Counted from the stretch's first letter, positions 10,112 through 21,996 are shown. The stretch: 64,000 bases of DNA from Saccharomyces mikatae IFO 1815 (GCF_947241705.1 NC_079260.1:62001-126000); one strand, 5' to 3'. Program-made: numbers and translations. The notes: generated from the letters alone by a model not told the origin.

Positions 10112-10797
10112 TTTTGTATATCCTTTGTTCTTGTTGTCGACTTTCTAGACCCCAAAAGAAAGTTTCCTTTAAGGTGTAATATTAATAAACTATAATATAA
10201 AAAAGCCTTTGAAATTTACCAAAATTCTAGACTTTGAATGTTTTTTTCAATATTAGGAGATTTCAATTCCAGGCGGTGTTAACAGATTCCAAACTCTCTC
10301 CCGGCATTTTCCTTTCGTACCCAGAAAGAATCCTTTCAAGTCTAGAAGGAGCCAAGCGGAAATAGCTGGAACTCGCGTGCGTCTAGGCAGAGAGCTAGAG
10401 CGATGCGGGCTCGAGCCTCTTTCTAGGAGGCTTTTGTTGCGGGCTCACTACAAGCGTACGCATAGCAGTTTCTATCAGTATGAAACAATAAGCCGTTGTA
10501 GGCGGACTAACGAGGGCAACAGCTGCTATATGTGAAAGCAAATGACCACAGAGTTAATCTTGTACTTAGACATTTTACAGTAGTTCCTTTGGGTTATATT
10601 GGAGTTCTCTCCTACCTCCTTTTGTGTTTACACCCAATCCCTATTGATGTACGGATGTTTAGCAGGACATTTTTTGACTCAGGTGTATAAGTAATCTATT
10701 CATCTTGCATGTAGAAAAATCGAATTATTCATGATAAATAATATAGCTTATAGAGTGTTAAATACGCTCTTGTATAGGTGATGTAGATTAAGAGTTG
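10112..10797. other. RPL12A promoter / MAK10 3' region
   Basis: 686 bp. The RPL12A-proximal part is AT-rich. The middle (about 10320-10510) is GC-richer and contains palindrome-like GCTCGAGC. A Rap1-like site lies at 10646-10658. No RNA gene seen. Confidence 0.5.
10646..10658 (-). promoter_or_regulatory. Rap1-like site upstream of RPL12A
   Basis: GATGTACGGATGT matches the reverse Rap1 consensus (KRTGTRYGGGTGT) at 12 of 13 positions. A weaker ACACCCAATCC sits nearby at 10630-10640. Tandem Rap1 sites are the usual activators of ribosomal protein genes. The distance to the RPL12A ATG (about 535 bp) is at the far end of the normal range. Confidence 0.4.
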
Positions 10798-12996
10798 TCA
10801 GTAGCGGTTTTTCTTCAATCTCAGAGTTTGTATAGGGAAGTAGTTCCATCCTTCCGCCGTATAATGTAACTCCACCTTGTAATCGTTGGAGCCTTTGTGC
10901 TCAATGTTCCTTTTCAATGTGGTGACGATAACTTCTGAATTGACTGCGAGCGCTTTAGAAGTGTGCTTTAGCTTCGAATAGTACTCAAGAGATAACTCTT
11001 GAACCAATCTTGTTCCTGTTACCATGGCACCGTTATTGTCTCCTCCTTTAATACCTTGCATTATTTCATCAATAGAATCAACGACATTTCGCACCTCAGT
11101 ATCGATAAAGGTCGTAGCTCTCTCTAATTTTATATCAAATGCAGCCTCTTTATCTTCAATGATAAAGTCCTTCAGAGTCTGTTGAAAGACTTCATATTCT
11201 GGTAACTCCGGAACACCAATCGAGTTGAATGGCTTGAATCGCAAATTGTGGATTAACCTTTCACTAGAAAAATTAGAGGGTATGCTACTTTTGACATCGA
11301 TCATACCAAATGATTTTAAAATTGCGAATTGGAACACCTCTATCAGGCATAAAGACTTAGTGATGCTAACTTCCTTCAAAAGATAGGTTAAAAACTGTTT
11401 AGTGGTCCGTAATTGTTCCATTTCATTGTCCATGGCAAACCTATACTTTGTTCTCAACTGGTCCTTTTTCTCACCAGCTTTTAATTTTTTGAGCTTTTTA
11501 TTCATGGAATGGATGGTATTGATGTGTGATTCAACGTCGCCTTGACACTCCTTCAACAAGTTTTCTAAATGGTGACTTAAATAATAAACATACCAAAACA
11601 TAGAGTATGCTTCAAAAGGTTTATAAATATCCAAATCAAACCCTTTTAAGGAAAACTCAATCATACTTGATAGTTTCATAAAATATGTCCATGAACAGTA
11701 AGTTTGTGAATTAACACTTTCAAACTGGGCCTGAAGAGAATCCCATAGTATTAGTTGGCGATTGAAACCCTGTCTATATCTACATGTGTTTTGAGAGCAA
11801 TTTTGATACCATTCCAGGAGAATGTTAGAGCTTTCATGAATTAGTTCATTGCCTATAGATGATAGAAGTTTCGATGGTATCTGTGCTGAAAATTCCTTGA
11901 TATGTAGTGAATAAAAATGAGTGAACGAATGTTTTCCCAAGACAGTCCTATCGTCTCTAATAAAAATTAAGGGAAACAAAATTCTTGCAATAACATGTCT
12001 TTGCTTCAATTTGTTGAAGAATCTCGCAAACTGGTAGGTCTCTAACGTGGACTCAGCTTTGTTTACAAGGAGTATTGTTTTAATATCGTCTGCCAGCGTA
12101 ATGAAACCGCTATAATCTGTGGGCAATTTTGTAATCTTCCTGGGGGGGAATTGGTTAGACCTATGTTTTTGTATGTATGTAGAGAATGAACCATTTGGTG
12201 GGGACAATTGCAATTGTGGAAGAATACCATTTACGGAGTTGGAGTTTTCGATTAATTCATCTAAATGAATCGTTTCCGTGGAATAGTCTGTCAAATGGTC
12301 TTCTAAGTGAACCAAGCAAAGTATGATTTTAAGTATATGTCTCAGCGTGGTCAAATGTAAGCTACCATCGGAATATGCTTCTAATAATTGGAGGCTTTCG
12401 GTAAGAGCACCGATAATAACATCCTGTTCTGGCAAATTATTAAATGTGTTAAACCCCATGCTATTAAAATTCAGATCTTCCTCTTCAAAAACAATGCCAG
12501 CACTCAAGAGTTTCTGCACAAATTTTGTCAAGTAACAAACTCCAAGTACGCAGCTACCAAGCACTTTGTCATATAGGACGTTCCCTGTACGCCAGAACGG
12601 ACCGGCACTTGTCCCTTTTAATAATGACGATAACAAGCTCTCCGTATATCTACAGCTCAGGACAGTGGTAGGCAAGGTCTGATACTCATTCAACCATGAA
12701 ATAACACATCTGAGCAACCTATCTGATATAGCTGTTACTTTTTCCAATGGTGATTCGTACGCCACGTTCACATCAAACTCTAATTCTTCGGCAGTCAATT
12801 CAATAAGACTTGAATCTAATTTGGAATTATCAACCTCCAAAGAGTGTGTGCCTTCAAATAAGTCAAACTTGGGATCTTTGACGATAACCTCTGGTTTCAA
12901 TTTCGAGCACAATTCATCGAAGAGTCCTGTCACGTCGACCAACTGGTCAATATTATCGGCTATGCTCAGAGAGCCTAATATACTGTCTACTTCCAT
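10798..12996 (-). CDS. MAK10: NatC N-terminal acetyltransferase non-catalytic subunit Mak10 (Naa35)
   Basis: 732 aa from the ATG at 12996 (S. cerevisiae 733). An upstream ATG two codons earlier exists, but the conserved start is MEVDSILGSL. With Mak3 and Mak31 it forms NatC, which acetylates proteins starting Met-Leu/Ile/Phe/Trp. It is named for its need in maintaining the L-A double-stranded RNA virus. No membrane segments. A Lys-rich helical stretch is visible near KKLKKLKAGEKKDQL. Divergent from AFG1 across 473 bp. Confidence 0.95.
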   Translation of the reverse strand: MEVDSILGSLSIADNIDQLVDVTGLFDELCSKLKPEVIVKDPKFDLFEGTHSLEVDNSKLDSSLIELTAEELEFDVNVAYESPLEKVTAISDRLLRCVISWLNEYQTLPTTVLSCRYTESLLSSLLKGTSAGPFWRTGNVLYDKVLGSCVLGVCYLTKFVQKLLSAGIVFEEEDLNFNSMGFNTFNNLPEQDVIIGALTESLQLLEAYSDGSLHLTTLRHILKIILCLVHLEDHLTDYSTETIHLDELIENSNSVNGILPQLQLSPPNGSFSTYIQKHRSNQFPPRKITKLPTDYSGFITLADDIKTILLVNKAESTLETYQFARFFNKLKQRHVIARILFPLIFIRDDRTVLGKHSFTHFYSLHIKEFSAQIPSKLLSSIGNELIHESSNILLEWYQNCSQNTCRYRQGFNRQLILWDSLQAQFESVNSQTYCSWTYFMKLSSMIEFSLKGFDLDIYKPFEAYSMFWYVYYLSHHLENLLKECQGDVESHINTIHSMNKKLKKLKAGEKKDQLRTKYRFAMDNEMEQLRTTKQFLTYLLKEVSITKSLCLIEVFQFAILKSFGMIDVKSSIPSNFSSERLIHNLRFKPFNSIGVPELPEYEVFQQTLKDFIIEDKEAAFDIKLERATTFIDTEVRNVVDSIDEIMQGIKGGDNNGAMVTGTRLVQELSLEYYSKLKHTSKALAVNSEVIVTTLKRNIEHKGSNDYKVELHYTAEGWNYFPIQTLRLKKNRY

Positions 12997-13469
12997 TCTC
13001 ACAAATGTACCAGCCGTTAAAACAGTTTCTTAGACCGTTAACGTCGTTGTTCAGTGTCAACGCTGCATCTCCTTGACTATTGGGCTGCTGCTATTTTGAT
13101 CACATCCTTACGTGAAATTTCATTCCATCAAACAATTATTACCCGAAAACATGACAAAGTGAAATAATCATATTACGTAAAGTTCTGATAATAACACCTA
13201 AAATCTAAGTGATCTCTACCTCGCATGCATTCTTTCGTGTGATTAGGGCTAATGGTACTTACTAACAGCTTCTTCCTAATTTCTCTTTATCTTCACGTAG
13301 TCTTACATATCTTATATGGGTCATATTTCGTTACGTAAGGATAATACGGAAATCTCCGGATTTACTTTAAACTGAGAGGGGTAGTCTCTTTCTTTTGATT
13401 TGTGGGCTTTGCAAAGAAGAAAGAATAAATAGCTAAAGCAGTGAAGCCTAGTACTTGCCTGTTAGAATC
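12997..13469. other. MAK10/AFG1 divergent promoter
   Basis: 473 bp between divergent starts. It contains a Reb1 core TTACCCG at 13139-13145 (last base differs from the full consensus) and AT-rich flanks. No other element recognised. Confidence 0.45.
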
Positions 13470-14999
13470 ATGATAACTTTAAAGCCCAATGCTGTTCGAA
13501 CTTTCCGACAACTGCAGCATTATAGCATCCGCATTCACCGGTACCAATCTACGAACTCAAAGAAGCCTTTGACGCCTTTGCAAGAGTATGACAGGTTGGT
13601 AAAATTAGGGAAGCTACGGGATGATACATACCAGCGTGGTATCATTTCTTCCTTAGGGACTTTGTACGATTCATTGGTTAAATATGTACCCCCGGCTATT
13701 AAGACGCCCAGTGCTGTTGACCAAGTTGGTGGTTGGTTGAACGGCCTCAAATCTGTATTTAGTCGTGGCAGATCCAAGAACATTGGATCTTACGTGGACG
13801 TATCCCAAATTGGTAACTCTATACCTCGAGGAATTTATTTGTATGGAGATGTTGGTTGTGGGAAGACAATGTTGATGGACCTTTTTTATACTACAATCCC
13901 CAATCATCTAACAAAAAGGAGAATACATTTCCACCAGTTCATGCAGTATGTCCATAAAAGATCGCATGAAATTGTTAAAGAGCAAAACTTAAAGGAATTA
14001 GGCGATGCAAAGGGTAAGGAGATCGATACGGTCCCTTTTTTGGCTGCAGAGATAGCAAACAATTCGCATGTTCTCTGTTTTGATGAATTTCAAGTCACTG
14101 ACGTGGCAGACGCAATGATACTGAGAAGGTTAATGACTGCCTTGTTATCTGATGATTATGGTGTGGTACTCTTTGCGACCTCGAATAGACATCCGGATGA
14201 ATTGTATATAAATGGCGTGCAAAGGCAATCGTTTATTCCATGCATCGAGTTGATAAAGTGTAGGACTAAAGTTATATTCCTTAATTCACCAACAGATTAC
14301 CGTAAGATTCCAAGACCGGTGTCGTCTGTTTACTACTTCCCGTCTAGTAGGGGTATAAAATACGCATCAAAGGAATGTAAAATTCGTCGGGAAACTCATA
14401 TCAAGGAATGGTACAACTATTTTGCACAAGCTTCCCATACAGATGATTCCACAGATTCTCACACAGTTCATAAGACATTTCATGACTATCCACTAACCAT
14501 TTGGGGCAGAGAGTTCAAGGTACCCAAGTGTACACCACCTCGTGTCGCCCAGTTTTCTTTCAAGCAATTATGCGGCGAGCCTCTGGCTGCAGGAGATTAC
14601 TTAACGTTAGCCAAGAATTTTGAAGCTTTCATAGTGACGGATATTCCGTATTTATCCATTTATGTTCGTGATGAAGTGAGAAGGTTCATTACATTTTTAG
14701 ACGCTGTGTATGACAGTGGCGGAAAGCTGGCAACTACGGGTGCCGCAGATTTTACTTCATTGTTTGTGGAACCTGAACAGATACTCAATGATTTTGAATT
14801 ACGTCCAGCAACCAAAGAATCTGACACGGTTGATACTGGTTTGGTAAATGAAATGGTCGAGAAACACGGCTTTTCGAAAGAGGTTGCCAAGAAATCACAG
14901 ATGTTTGCTTTGGATGAAGAAAGATTCGCCTTCGCGCGTGCCTTAAGTAGACTGTCCCAGATGAGCTCAACTGATTGGGTAACTAAGCCTAGATACTGA
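13470..14999 (+). CDS. AFG1: Mitochondrial AAA-family ATPase Afg1/Lace1
   Basis: 509 aa from the ATG at 13470, equal to S. cerevisiae. The frame has another ATG 15 bases upstream that I do not use. The N-terminus is rich in Arg and hydroxylated residues, as in a mitochondrial targeting signal. Walker A GDVGCGKT is at 126-133 and Walker B LCFDEF at 202-207, followed by sensor-like FATSNRHP. Afg1 is a matrix/inner-membrane ATPase that helps degrade mitochondrially encoded cytochrome oxidase subunits. Confidence 0.96.
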   Translation: MITLKPNAVRTFRQLQHYSIRIHRYQSTNSKKPLTPLQEYDRLVKLGKLRDDTYQRGIISSLGTLYDSLVKYVPPAIKTPSAVDQVGGWLNGLKSVFSRGRSKNIGSYVDVSQIGNSIPRGIYLYGDVGCGKTMLMDLFYTTIPNHLTKRRIHFHQFMQYVHKRSHEIVKEQNLKELGDAKGKEIDTVPFLAAEIANNSHVLCFDEFQVTDVADAMILRRLMTALLSDDYGVVLFATSNRHPDELYINGVQRQSFIPCIELIKCRTKVIFLNSPTDYRKIPRPVSSVYYFPSSRGIKYASKECKIRRETHIKEWYNYFAQASHTDDSTDSHTVHKTFHDYPLTIWGREFKVPKCTPPRVAQFSFKQLCGEPLAAGDYLTLAKNFEAFIVTDIPYLSIYVRDEVRRFITFLDAVYDSGGKLATTGAADFTSLFVEPEQILNDFELRPATKESDTVDTGLVNEMVEKHGFSKEVAKKSQMFALDEERFAFARALSRLSQMSSTDWVTKPRY

Positions 15000-15132
15000 T
15001 CTCTACGTAACACCAGTGCTTGTTTATATTCCTGTATTTAATTTAAACACGAAGTCTATAATCGTTTAACAGTTGTGGTGGTACCGTGAACAATAGTACT
15101 TTTATTTCAACCATTACTCACCTGATTTTTCA

Positions 15133-15139
15133 TTACCCG
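15133..15139. promoter_or_regulatory. Reb1 core upstream of VMA8
   Basis: TTACCCG, followed by A instead of G/T, in the 275 bp AFG1-VMA8 gap, about 135 bp upstream of the VMA8 ATG. A candidate general regulatory factor site. Confidence 0.35.
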
Positions 15140-15274
15140 AACGAAAATTTGATTAGGAACGGGGATTAATAGAAGACAATGGCAGTACAGATAAAGGTTA
15201 GATGAAGCAACAGTAGAATAAATAAGCATTTACAGTTCGTAGGTTCCTAACGGAGTTGTAGTAAAGGTTCAAAG

Positions 15275-16048
15275 ATGTCTGGTAATAGAGAACAAGTCTT
15301 TCCTACGCGTATGACGCTGGGTTTGATGAAGACCAAGTTAAAAGGTGCCAACCAAGGTTATTCTTTACTGAAGCGTAAGTCTGAAGCCCTAACAAAGAGA
15401 TTCAGAGATATTACCAAAAGAATTGACGATGCTAAGCAAAAAATGGGGAGGGTTATGCAGACAGCAGCCTTTTCCTTAGCCGAAGTTTCTTATGCAACAG
15501 GTGAAAACATCGGATATCAAGTTCAAGAAAGTGTCTCTACTGCAAGATTCAAAGTGAGAGCACGTCAAGAAAACGTTAGTGGTGTTTACTTGTCTCAGTT
15601 TGAGTCTTACATCGACCCTGAAATTAATGATTTCAGATTAACTGGTTTAGGTAGAGGTGGTCAACAAGTTCAACGAGCCAAGGAAATCTATTCAAGAGCC
15701 GTTGAAACTTTAGTTGAATTAGCTTCTCTACAAACTGCATTTATCATTTTAGATGAAGTGATCAAAGTGACGAACAGAAGAGTTAATGCTATTGAACACG
15801 TTATTATCCCAAGAACTGAGAACACAATTGCTTATATTAACAGTGAGTTGGATGAGTTGGATAGGGAAGAATTTTATAGATTGAAAAAGGTCCAGGAAAA
15901 GAAACAAAATGAGACTGCAAAATTAGATGCTGAGATGAAATTGAAGAGAGAAAAGGCAGAACAGGACGCTTCAGAAGTACTTGATGCTGGTGAGGAGCCT
16001 CAAGGTGAAACATTGGTTGCTGATCAAGAAGACGATGTTATATTCTGA
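15275..16048 (+). CDS. VMA8: V-ATPase V1 subunit D
   Basis: 257 aa (S. cerevisiae 256). Subunit D is the long coiled-coil of the central rotor stalk, coupling ATP hydrolysis in V1 to proton pumping through V0 at the vacuole and Golgi. The N-terminal helix ([26 protein letters not shown], here described in part) and C-terminal helix (about 170-225, Lys/Glu-rich) are typical. Acidic C-terminal tail. VMA3, the proteolipid ring subunit of the same enzyme, lies 45 kb away in this window. Confidence 0.97.
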   Translation: MSGNREQVFPTRMTLGLMKTKLKGANQGYSLLKRKSEALTKRFRDITKRIDDAKQKMGRVMQTAAFSLAEVSYATGENIGYQVQESVSTARFKVRARQENVSGVYLSQFESYIDPEINDFRLTGLGRGGQQVQRAKEIYSRAVETLVELASLQTAFIILDEVIKVTNRRVNAIEHVIIPRTENTIAYINSELDELDREEFYRLKKVQEKKQNETAKLDAEMKLKREKAEQDASEVLDAGEEPQGETLVADQEDDVIF

Positions 16049-16540
16049 TATCTCAGACAGAACAAGACCCTTTTCAAGAATATGTAAGCCATTATTAGAG
16101 GAAAGGATATTTTGTATAATTGTTTAATAAAATTATATCTTGTTTTAACGCCAGCAGCATATTGAATTTTTCATTGTATAACAACGAGCGATATCGGTCA
16201 GAAGGTTGCTCAAAGTTTGCAATGGAGTGCAATTTTTTTTTTTTATTTTATCTTTTTTTTGAGTCTAAATATTTCCCTTTCTTACATGATTTCTGAATAA
16301 TAAATGTCACGAGTTTAGTTCAAAACGTAAACATTGAATCAAAAAATAGAAAAAAATGAATCAAGAAACTATACCGAATGTCAAAAAAGCGTTAATTTAG
16401 TTGTTTATATTTACATGATTTTAGATTATCACCATTCTTCTCATAAGAAAAAGTTGCACAAAGTTATATAGTACAATTAAAGTTAAGTAGAATAACAAAG
16501 TTAAGGAACAAATTCTACTTTTCTGTTAGCATTGGCCAAT
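16049..16540. other. Candidate replication origin (ARS507 position)
   Basis: 492 bp AT-rich gap between convergent VMA8 and RML2. It contains two 10-of-11 matches to the ARS consensus (WTTTAYRTTTW): GTTTACGTTTT on the minus strand at 16322-16332 and GTTTATATTTA on the plus strand at 16403-16413. Poly-T/AT runs lie at 16229-16260. From memory, S. cerevisiae ARS507 lies between these same genes. Origin function is inference. Confidence 0.45.
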
Positions 16541-17725
<1,185 letters not shown>

Positions 17726-18246
17726 TCATAAACACTAAAATCCTCTTTTTCGGGTGTTTCTAGATAACGTTATTACTCGTTTGTTTGTTTAACTCAAACT
17801 TCATTTGCAGTTTCACATGTATTTCCCTTTCTTCTTCGATTATAAGTTCAAGCCCTAACTTTCCACGCGTGGTCCTTTTTTTCACTGAAAATTTTTTTCG
17901 AATATTTAAAAGGAAGAACATCTATTCCTATTTGAAATTCTGTGTCATATGTTTGTCATCTATAATAAAGTAGTCGACATTTTTATAAACATTAGTTTAT
18001 GACCCTAGCATATGACAATAGCTTATGAAAGCTTCTATGGGATGTGCCAAGGAACAGGAGTTCCTAACAAACAAAAATAGATCGTACTGATATTTTTTTC
18101 TGGCTATACTATTTTCGTGTACATATGGAAGTAACAAGGGAATGTTTATGTTTGTGTTTTTCTTTTTTTTTTTTTTTTTTTGTATTGCAGTTTCTTTAGA
18201 ATTGATAACGACAACTTGAAAAACAGTTTTTTGTTGGCTATATCTC

Positions 18247-18336
18247 ATTAACATGATGACTAAGTTGTCGCCCCAAGCGGATCTTTGAAATGACTGATTT
18301 TACAAACAACAAACACTGAAAATTCTGAAAGTTAAT
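18247..18336 (+). ncRNA. SNR67: C/D box snoRNA snR67
   Basis: C box ATGATGA at 18253-18259 and D box CTGA at 18325-18328 are bracketed by a terminal stem (ATTAAC with GTTAAT). An internal CTGA at 18294-18297 fits a D' box; another CTGA is at 18316-18319. Size and position between RML2 and PAU2, just before snR53, match S. cerevisiae snR67, which guides 2'-O-methylation in 25S rRNA. I could not verify the 25S complementarity by eye. Confidence 0.8.
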
Positions 18337-18560
18337 GAGATATTTACACATTAAACATGGACTGCAATGCGAAAAAGAATGAAGACTCTTTCACAGGCTT
18401 TTCGCCCTTCTGTTTCCATTTGTATAGCTTCTCAGTATGGTTGGAATATAGAAAATGTTCATTCGACCTAGTTTTGTTTGTCAATCACAGTCCGAGTTAA
18501 AAATCGACTCATAAATTACTATATAGAAATGTCTTAGTTTTTACTCTTTACTCTTCTTTT

Positions 18561-18655
18561 TTTTGATGATGATTACACTCCATGCTAATCATGAAAGTGT
18601 TCGATGTATATTCGAATACGATGATTAAAATTGTTGTTTACGCTTTCTGAAATCT
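18561..18655 (+). ncRNA. SNR53: C/D box snoRNA snR53
   Basis: C box ATGATGA at 18566-18572 and D box CTGA at 18647-18650. The antisense element CCATGCTAAT (18580-18589) is perfectly complementary to 18S rRNA AUUAGCAUGG. With a D' box ATGA immediately downstream, the fifth-base rule selects the A of AUUA, which is A796, the known snR53 target. About 90 nt, as expected. Confidence 0.88.
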
Positions 18656-18728
18656 AAACTAAGAAAAGAAACTCTATTGAATTTAATTAACGTTTACCTA
18701 ACGTGGTCAATGTTAGTTATAAAAAATA

Positions 18729-18799
18729 TGCGCAAGCCCGGAATCGAACCGGGGGCCCAACGATGGCAACGTTGGATTTTACCACTAAACCACTTGCGC
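18729..18799 (-). tRNA. tG(GCC)E: tRNA-Gly (anticodon GCC)
   Basis: 71 nt on the minus strand. Acceptor stem GCGCAAG/CTTGCGC with discriminator A, D-loop with GTGG, anticodon loop TTGCCAT, T-arm GGTTCGATTCC. No intron. Internal A and B boxes are intact. LTR relics lie just upstream (plus-strand coordinates above 18917), the usual target zone of Ty1-type elements. Confidence 0.97.
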
Positions 18800-18916
18800 C
18801 TTATTTGATGATTTCTTAAATTGCAGACTTATACATGTAAGTAGGACAATAATTGTCAATCGCTCATATGAAGCAATTTCGCTAAGAAAAGAGCAGATGA
18901 AGTAGGAGATTGCTGC

Positions 18917-19170
18917 TGTTGGAATAAGTGATTACTACTATACATTTATTCATATAAATTGATGTAGTTGATGACGAACATTCTTTAACGTGATACTAAT
19001 AATGTTGGGTAATTGAATACAAACGTTCTTATGATGATACCAATTAAATTGGAGTAGGCAAATTCTAATTATAGAATTTGCTGCACTAGTAAGATAAACA
19101 TCTATTAATTGTCCAGAACTTAGTATATAAGAAGATGAGTTATCACCAAAATCTTATCATCAATGTTCTG
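18917..19170 (+). mobile_element. Old Ty LTR fragment, unassigned family
   Basis: Begins with the LTR-like terminus TGTTGGAATAAGTG, 118 bp upstream of the tRNA-Gly gene. The first about 47 bases recur, inverted, upstream of tRNA-Ser at 49687-49733. It is not the delta sequence of Ty1/Ty2. The right end is uncertain where a delta-like remnant begins. A fossil solo LTR or piece of one. Confidence 0.55.
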
Positions 19171-19287
19171 AATTATGTCTGAACCATTGTTGATAAAGGC
19201 AATATTATTTGGTATATAGAGTATACCAGAAGTTCTCCTCGAGGATATAGGAATCCAATAAATGAAACTCGTAATTCTACATAATTC
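19171..19287 (-). mobile_element. Old delta (Ty1/Ty2) LTR remnant
   Basis: A divergent, partial copy of the 3' part of a delta LTR, reading on the minus strand. It shares the ttctcctcgagga block with the neighbouring fuller copy. It abuts that copy directly, suggesting the younger LTR landed in or beside the older one. Fossil. Confidence 0.6.
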
Positions 19288-19619
19288 TGAGATTGTATTG
19301 GAGTTTGATGTAATTGTTGGGATTCCATTTTTTATAAGGCAATAATATTAAGTATGTAGATATACTAGAAGTTCTCCTCGGGGATTTAGGAATCCATAAA
19401 AGGGAATCTGCAATTCTACACAATTCTATAAACATTATTATCATCGTTTTATATGTTCTTATTCATTGATCCTATTACATTATCAATCCTTGCGTTTCAG
19501 CTTCCACTTATTTCGATGACAGCTTCTCATAACTTACGTCATCTTCTAACACCGTATATGATAATATACTAGTAGTATGACTTCTAGTTGATAAACGATA
19601 GTTGATTTTCATTCCAACA
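19288..19619 (-). mobile_element. Solo delta LTR (Ty1/Ty2 family)
   Basis: About 332 bp, essentially full-length, running minus strand from a TGTTGGAAT start at 19619 to a TCTCA end at 19288. It is closely similar to the delta at 49346-49677. No internal Ty coding sequence is attached, so it is a solo LTR left by recombination. No target-site duplication is visible. Moderately young by similarity to its sister copy. Confidence 0.85.
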
Positions 19620-20303
19620 AAAACCTATAGTCGATCACAACTATTTTATTGGTAACATTTGACATGTTCAGTCGGTTTATGTATTATATACTTGTCTTGT
19701 ATACTTTGAAAACATCTTCCTTTATTCATGTTCAGAACTACAAGCTAATAACCGATGGTCAACAGAAACCTCTTGCTACCAACAATTTTTTGCAACAGCA
19801 CTACTGGAGTATCTGCATATAACACTTTTATCTTAACTGGTACTATACGGCAACAAATATCAACATTCGGCTGTGAAACAGAGTTTCCACAGCGCGCCTT
19901 GTTCGATTAGTGTATATTTGCTTTCGTTTGGTTCTCTTGTTCTACAAAAAAAATCTACTTATTCAAATAGCACTAGATGACGTTGATTCCATATCAATCA
20001 ACATCACCATTTTCTTAATTTGTTAGAAGAAGGACAAGATCCGGTTTCCCGTTTAATGATGAGGCTTGTAAATTGCCTTCTGAACGAACATTCTATTGTT
20101 TCGCTAAAAAAAGGGAACACCACAGGCACGAAAAAGATTATAAAGTCATTGCCCCTAAACGTTCCTTCTTATACGAGACTTTTAAATAGATTCTCCAAGT
20201 ACAGAAATATCTCCATAGTAACAAAACTAACAGGTGTGGAAGGAAAGTAGAGACTTGAAAGATTCGAAAGATCTGAAATCAAATACAGGCGCCAGGCGAT
20301 ACC

Positions 20304-20345
20304 TCGTTTGGGCAGCACCAGCTGGTGAAGGAATTTGTATAAATA
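20304..20345 (+). promoter_or_regulatory. PAU2 promoter: AR1-like site and TATA box
   Basis: TCGTTTGG at 20304-20311 is one base from the anaerobic response element TCGTTYAG bound by Upc2. TATAAATA lies at 20338-20345, 93 bp upstream of the ATG. This fits the hypoxia-induced, TATA-driven PAU/DAN/TIR genes. Confidence 0.45.
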
Positions 20346-20437
20346 GAGCAGACTTGACTGCTTATCTTTGTCAATATGCACTCATTCTTTTCTTCCTAGT
20401 AGGGCTTATATCAGCACTAAAAAACAAAACAAACACA

Positions 20438-20800
20438 ATGGTCAAATTAACTTCAATTGCCGCTGGTGTCGCTGCCATTGCTGCCGGTGCCTCCGCCACC
20501 ACCACTCTAGCTCAATCCGACGAAAGAGTCAACTTGGTTGAGCTGGGTGTCTACGTCTCCGATATCAGAGCTCATTTGGCCCAATATTACCTGTTCCAAG
20601 CCGCCCACCCAACTGAAACATACCCAGTCGAAGTTGCTGAAGCTGTCTTCAACTACGGCGATTTCACCACCATGTTGACCGGTATTGCCCCAGACCAAGT
20701 GACCAGAATGATCACTGGTGTGCCATGGTACTCCACCAGATTAAAGCCAGCTATCTCTAAGGCTCTATCCAAAGATGGTATTTACACCATTGCTAACTAG
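20438..20800 (+). CDS. PAU2: Seripauperin cell-wall protein Pau2
   Basis: 120 aa from the ATG at 20438, exact seripauperin length; the longer open frame upstream is ignored. It has a hydrophobic Ala-rich signal peptide (about residues 1-20) and then the SRP1/TIP1 domain with [14 protein letters not shown] and [10 protein letters not shown]. Seripauperins are small secreted, mannoprotein-like proteins induced by low oxygen, cold and fermentation. Codon use is strongly biased. As PAU genes are nearly identical, the name rests on position between RML2 and TCA17. Confidence 0.92.
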   Translation: MVKLTSIAAGVAAIAAGASATTTLAQSDERVNLVELGVYVSDIRAHLAQYYLFQAAHPTETYPVEVAEAVFNYGDFTTMLTGIAPDQVTRMITGVPWYSTRLKPAISKALSKDGIYTIAN

Positions 20801-21537
20801 AGATAGACGCATTTGTGAACGAAATTGTATAGACATTGAAAAGTAACGAAAAATAAAACATCAATTTTTTTTGGTGGCATAAGTATCTTTATACATATGT
20901 ACGTGAAGAATTACATCAATTCTACCGTCTTCTGTTATTATGGATTCCACGACTAATTTTAAACTTAGTCTACACTCTTAAAAGGTCCAGGTCTTCTTAC
21001 TCACATTCCTCCATACAAAATTATGCTGATAACACAGATGCAAAAAGAAAGCTCAGCTATATGTTGGAACAATCAGTAAAGTGTAATGTTTTATAATATC
21101 TAATGCATCAGTCCCGTATCTCTTTGATAATAATTATTCTCGTACGCACTACAGTTAAAAGTGCTAGTTTCAGTTGTATTTACATCTTGTTATCATATAT
21201 AATATAACAATTGGTCGTCCCTCGGGTGAGGTGAGACGGCTTTTTGAATTGGTAATGTTAGGTATGAGCTTGCAACTTATACATCAACTGGAAAAAGTAA
21301 GTTTATCACCATGATAGACATATTAGCTAAACGCTAAAACATAAGAAAAATCATTTTAATTGCGTGAGCCAACCAGCAAATATTTTTTTAATTTGATACT
21401 TTTTCGTTGGTCTAAATAGTATCCACGAAAATCGATGGCCCTGTTATTGTCTCTCTGCTTATTCTAGATGTCTTATCTCAAAAAATGAACAACTGCTCCT
21501 AATTTCAGGATTCACGGAGTCAACTTATAAATATCAT
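20801..21537. other. PAU2-TCA17 convergent intergenic region
   Basis: 737 bp, AT-rich, between convergent stops. I see no RNA gene, LTR or ORF worth calling. Confidence 0.5.
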
Positions 21538-21996
21538 TCACAACTCAACCTCAGTGGAAGCAAATAGCTCATCAAATTTTCTTTCCAAACTTTTTACAGT
21601 GGAAATATCGTCACCTTTGACTAGTAAAGGATTACACTTGACCCGTATAAAGATTCTTCTTACTGTTTCGAATATTTTATAAATAGCCTCTGTTTCATCA
21701 TCACCTCCATTCATGCTTTTTTGTTCGAATCCGATAACCATCTTCAGCCCCGTCTGTTTAATCAACATAGCAAATACAGAGACCCCTTCTAATTGAAAAA
21801 TCGATTTCAATAAAGGTTTAGAATCTGAAGAAGTCCATTCAACTAAAGCACTTTCAAAATAATCCAGGGATATATTAGATAGTACGTTATATTTAAGCAC
21901 ATTATTCATCTCATTTTCATTCTCATTAGGGACATAGACCAATATAGGTTTATCGGATGCATCTATTAAAGATATGAAACAAGGCATTAAACTCAT
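21538..21996 (-). CDS. TCA17: TRAPPII complex subunit Tca17
   Basis: 152 aa, the S. cerevisiae length. A sedlin/TRAPPC2-like longin-fold protein that promotes assembly of the TRAPPII exchange factor acting on Golgi Rab GTPases Ypt1/Ypt31. The N-terminus (MSLMPCFISLIDASDKPILVY) is the first longin beta-strand pair. Named by position and length; the fold is inferred from the pattern. Confidence 0.93.
   Translation of the reverse strand: MSLMPCFISLIDASDKPILVYVPNENENEMNNVLKYNVLSNISLDYFESALVEWTSSDSKPLLKSIFQLEGVSVFAMLIKQTGLKMVIGFEQKSMNGGDDETEAIYKIFETVRRIFIRVKCNPLLVKGDDISTVKSLERKFDELFASTEVEL

Noticed and set aside
17997-18254. 85-codon minus ORF near snR67
   Set aside because: Runs through a 19-base poly-T tract (poly-Lys) and into the snoRNA; not credible as protein-coding.
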